DNA from: Ignavibacteria bacterium
Lineage (GTDB): Bacteria; Bacteroidota; Ignavibacteria; Ignavibacteriales; Ignavibacteriaceae
Direction of reading: 5' to 3'
Assembly (NCBI GenBank): GCA_029863735.1
Contig: JAOTUT010000098.1
Coordinates: 1-6,343 of the forward strand
Length of the DNA: 6,343 bases
This document shows positions 5,847-6,343 of this stretch, in pieces (position 1 is the first letter of the stretch; each line of letters starts with the position of its first letter). The notes below the pieces were generated by a model. It saw nothing but the letters and a program-made list of their open reading frames with translations, had not been told where the DNA came from and ran no database searches. The position numbers were made by a program, and so were the translations under genes.

Positions 5847-6343
5847 ATGAATAAGTATTATCTCGGTGTAGATTTAGGCTCAACAACTTCCAAAGCGATT
5901 ATTATTAACGGGGAAGATGAAATTATAGGAAGAGGTATTACAAATACACGGGCTAACTACAAAGTGGCAGCAGATATAGCCCGGCTTGAAGCTACTTTCG
6001 ATGCAAGATTTAATTTGTTAAAAAGAAAACTGGATGAGGAGATAAAAGCTCGCCCGGAAAACCAAATTTATGTAGATGATTTAAGAGCAGTTTTTCAATA
6101 TCTCCAATTTCAAAAACGCCTTGAAGTTCTCCACGAACAGCTAAAGCAAACTGCTGAAACAGCATTTGCAGATAATTTAAAAACGATTCTTGCCAGGTAT
6201 GTAGACGAAATCATAACTACCATCCAACCGCAGATTCGTGATGAGTACGTTAACGGAAATCTAGGTTCTAAAAATCAATTTTTCCGTGACGTGATAGGTG
6301 AAAAATATCACGAGCAGGTAGAGCAATATAATAAGGACTATTT
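5847..6343 (+). CDS. bcrA: Benzoyl-CoA reductase subunit A, ATP-binding activator (3' end cut by window)
   Basis: The frame starts at ATG 5847, one base after the bcrB stop, and stays open for 165 codons to the window edge. The N-terminus MNKYYLGVDLGSTTSKA has the phosphate-binding DLGSTTSKA (9-17) of the ASKHA/BadF ATPase family. GRGITNTRANY (28-38) follows, then a long, charged, mostly helical-looking stretch to residue 165. The activator HgdC and the small BcrD subunit lack this insertion, which marks the larger A-type subunit, usually about 430-440 residues. BcrA and BcrD form the ATP-hydrolysing module that takes electrons from reduced ferredoxin, holds a shared [4Fe-4S] cluster, and drives them into BcrBC. 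About 60 percent of the gene, including the cluster cysteine and later ATPase motifs, is outside the window. The tight junction implies translational coupling with bcrB. Confidence 0.85.
   Translation, partial: MNKYYLGVDLGSTTSKAIIINGEDEIIGRGITNTRANYKVAADIARLEATFDARFNLLKRKLDEEIKARPENQIYVDDLRAVFQYLQFQKRLEVLHEQLKQTAETAFADNLKTILARYVDEIITTIQPQIRDEYVNGNLGSKNQFFRDVIGEKYHEQVEQYNKDY

Noticed and set aside
1..6343. CRISPR arrays, insertion sequences, tRNA or rRNA genes
   Set aside because: I see no regularly spaced repeats, no transposase frame with terminal inverted repeats, and no tRNA or rRNA signature in the window.

Overview
This window is AT-rich, roughly two thirds A+T by eye. It carries four complete protein-coding genes and one truncated gene, all on the + strand. 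Long AT-rich intergenic stretches lie before the first gene and before the third. Start codons mostly lack a clear Shine-Dalgarno sequence; only the thiolase has a weak one. Low GC, A/T-rich leaders and weak ribosome binding sites fit the Bacteroidota/Ignavibacteria side of the bacteria. This taxonomic guess is weak and comes from style, not a marker gene. The pathway says more: the organism is probably an anaerobe, or can grow anaerobically, and handles aromatic acyl-CoA compounds.

Layout. Positions 1-855 hold no convincing gene. They contain a LacI-type palindrome at the left edge (7-22), a plausible sigma70 promoter (283-311), and three consecutive hairpins (336-457). The last hairpin looks like a Rho-independent terminator, so a short structured RNA (about 318-459) is possible. 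Next come a PhaB/FabG-like short-chain dehydrogenase (856-1620) and, 87 bases later, a thiolase (1708-2898). A 428-base non-coding leader follows (2899-3326). It has a perfect 20-bp palindrome and an unusual cluster of six TAATCT motifs. After it lie three tightly packed genes for a class I ATP-dependent benzoyl-CoA reductase, in the order known from Thauera (bcrC-bcrB-bcrA): the C subunit (3327-4511), the B subunit (4535-5845) and the first 165 codons of the A subunit (5847-6343, cut by the window edge). The D subunit gene would be expected just past the right edge.

How they work together. BcrB and BcrC form the benzoyl-CoA-reducing module. Each carries three cysteines at equivalent places that suit a [4Fe-4S] cluster. 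BcrA, with an expected BcrD, is the ATP-driven electron activator fed by reduced ferredoxin. Together they dearomatise benzoyl-CoA (or a close analogue) to a cyclic dienoyl-CoA. The dehydrogenase and thiolase suit the far end of such a pathway, interconverting 3-hydroxybutyryl-CoA, acetoacetyl-CoA and acetyl-CoA. They could equally make the precursor for polyhydroxybutyrate. The middle ring-opening steps (dienoyl-CoA hydratase, hydroxyenoyl-CoA dehydrogenase, oxo-acyl-CoA hydrolase) are not in this window. The enzyme families are known; the less explained parts are the regulatory and RNA-like elements in the two long intergenic regions.
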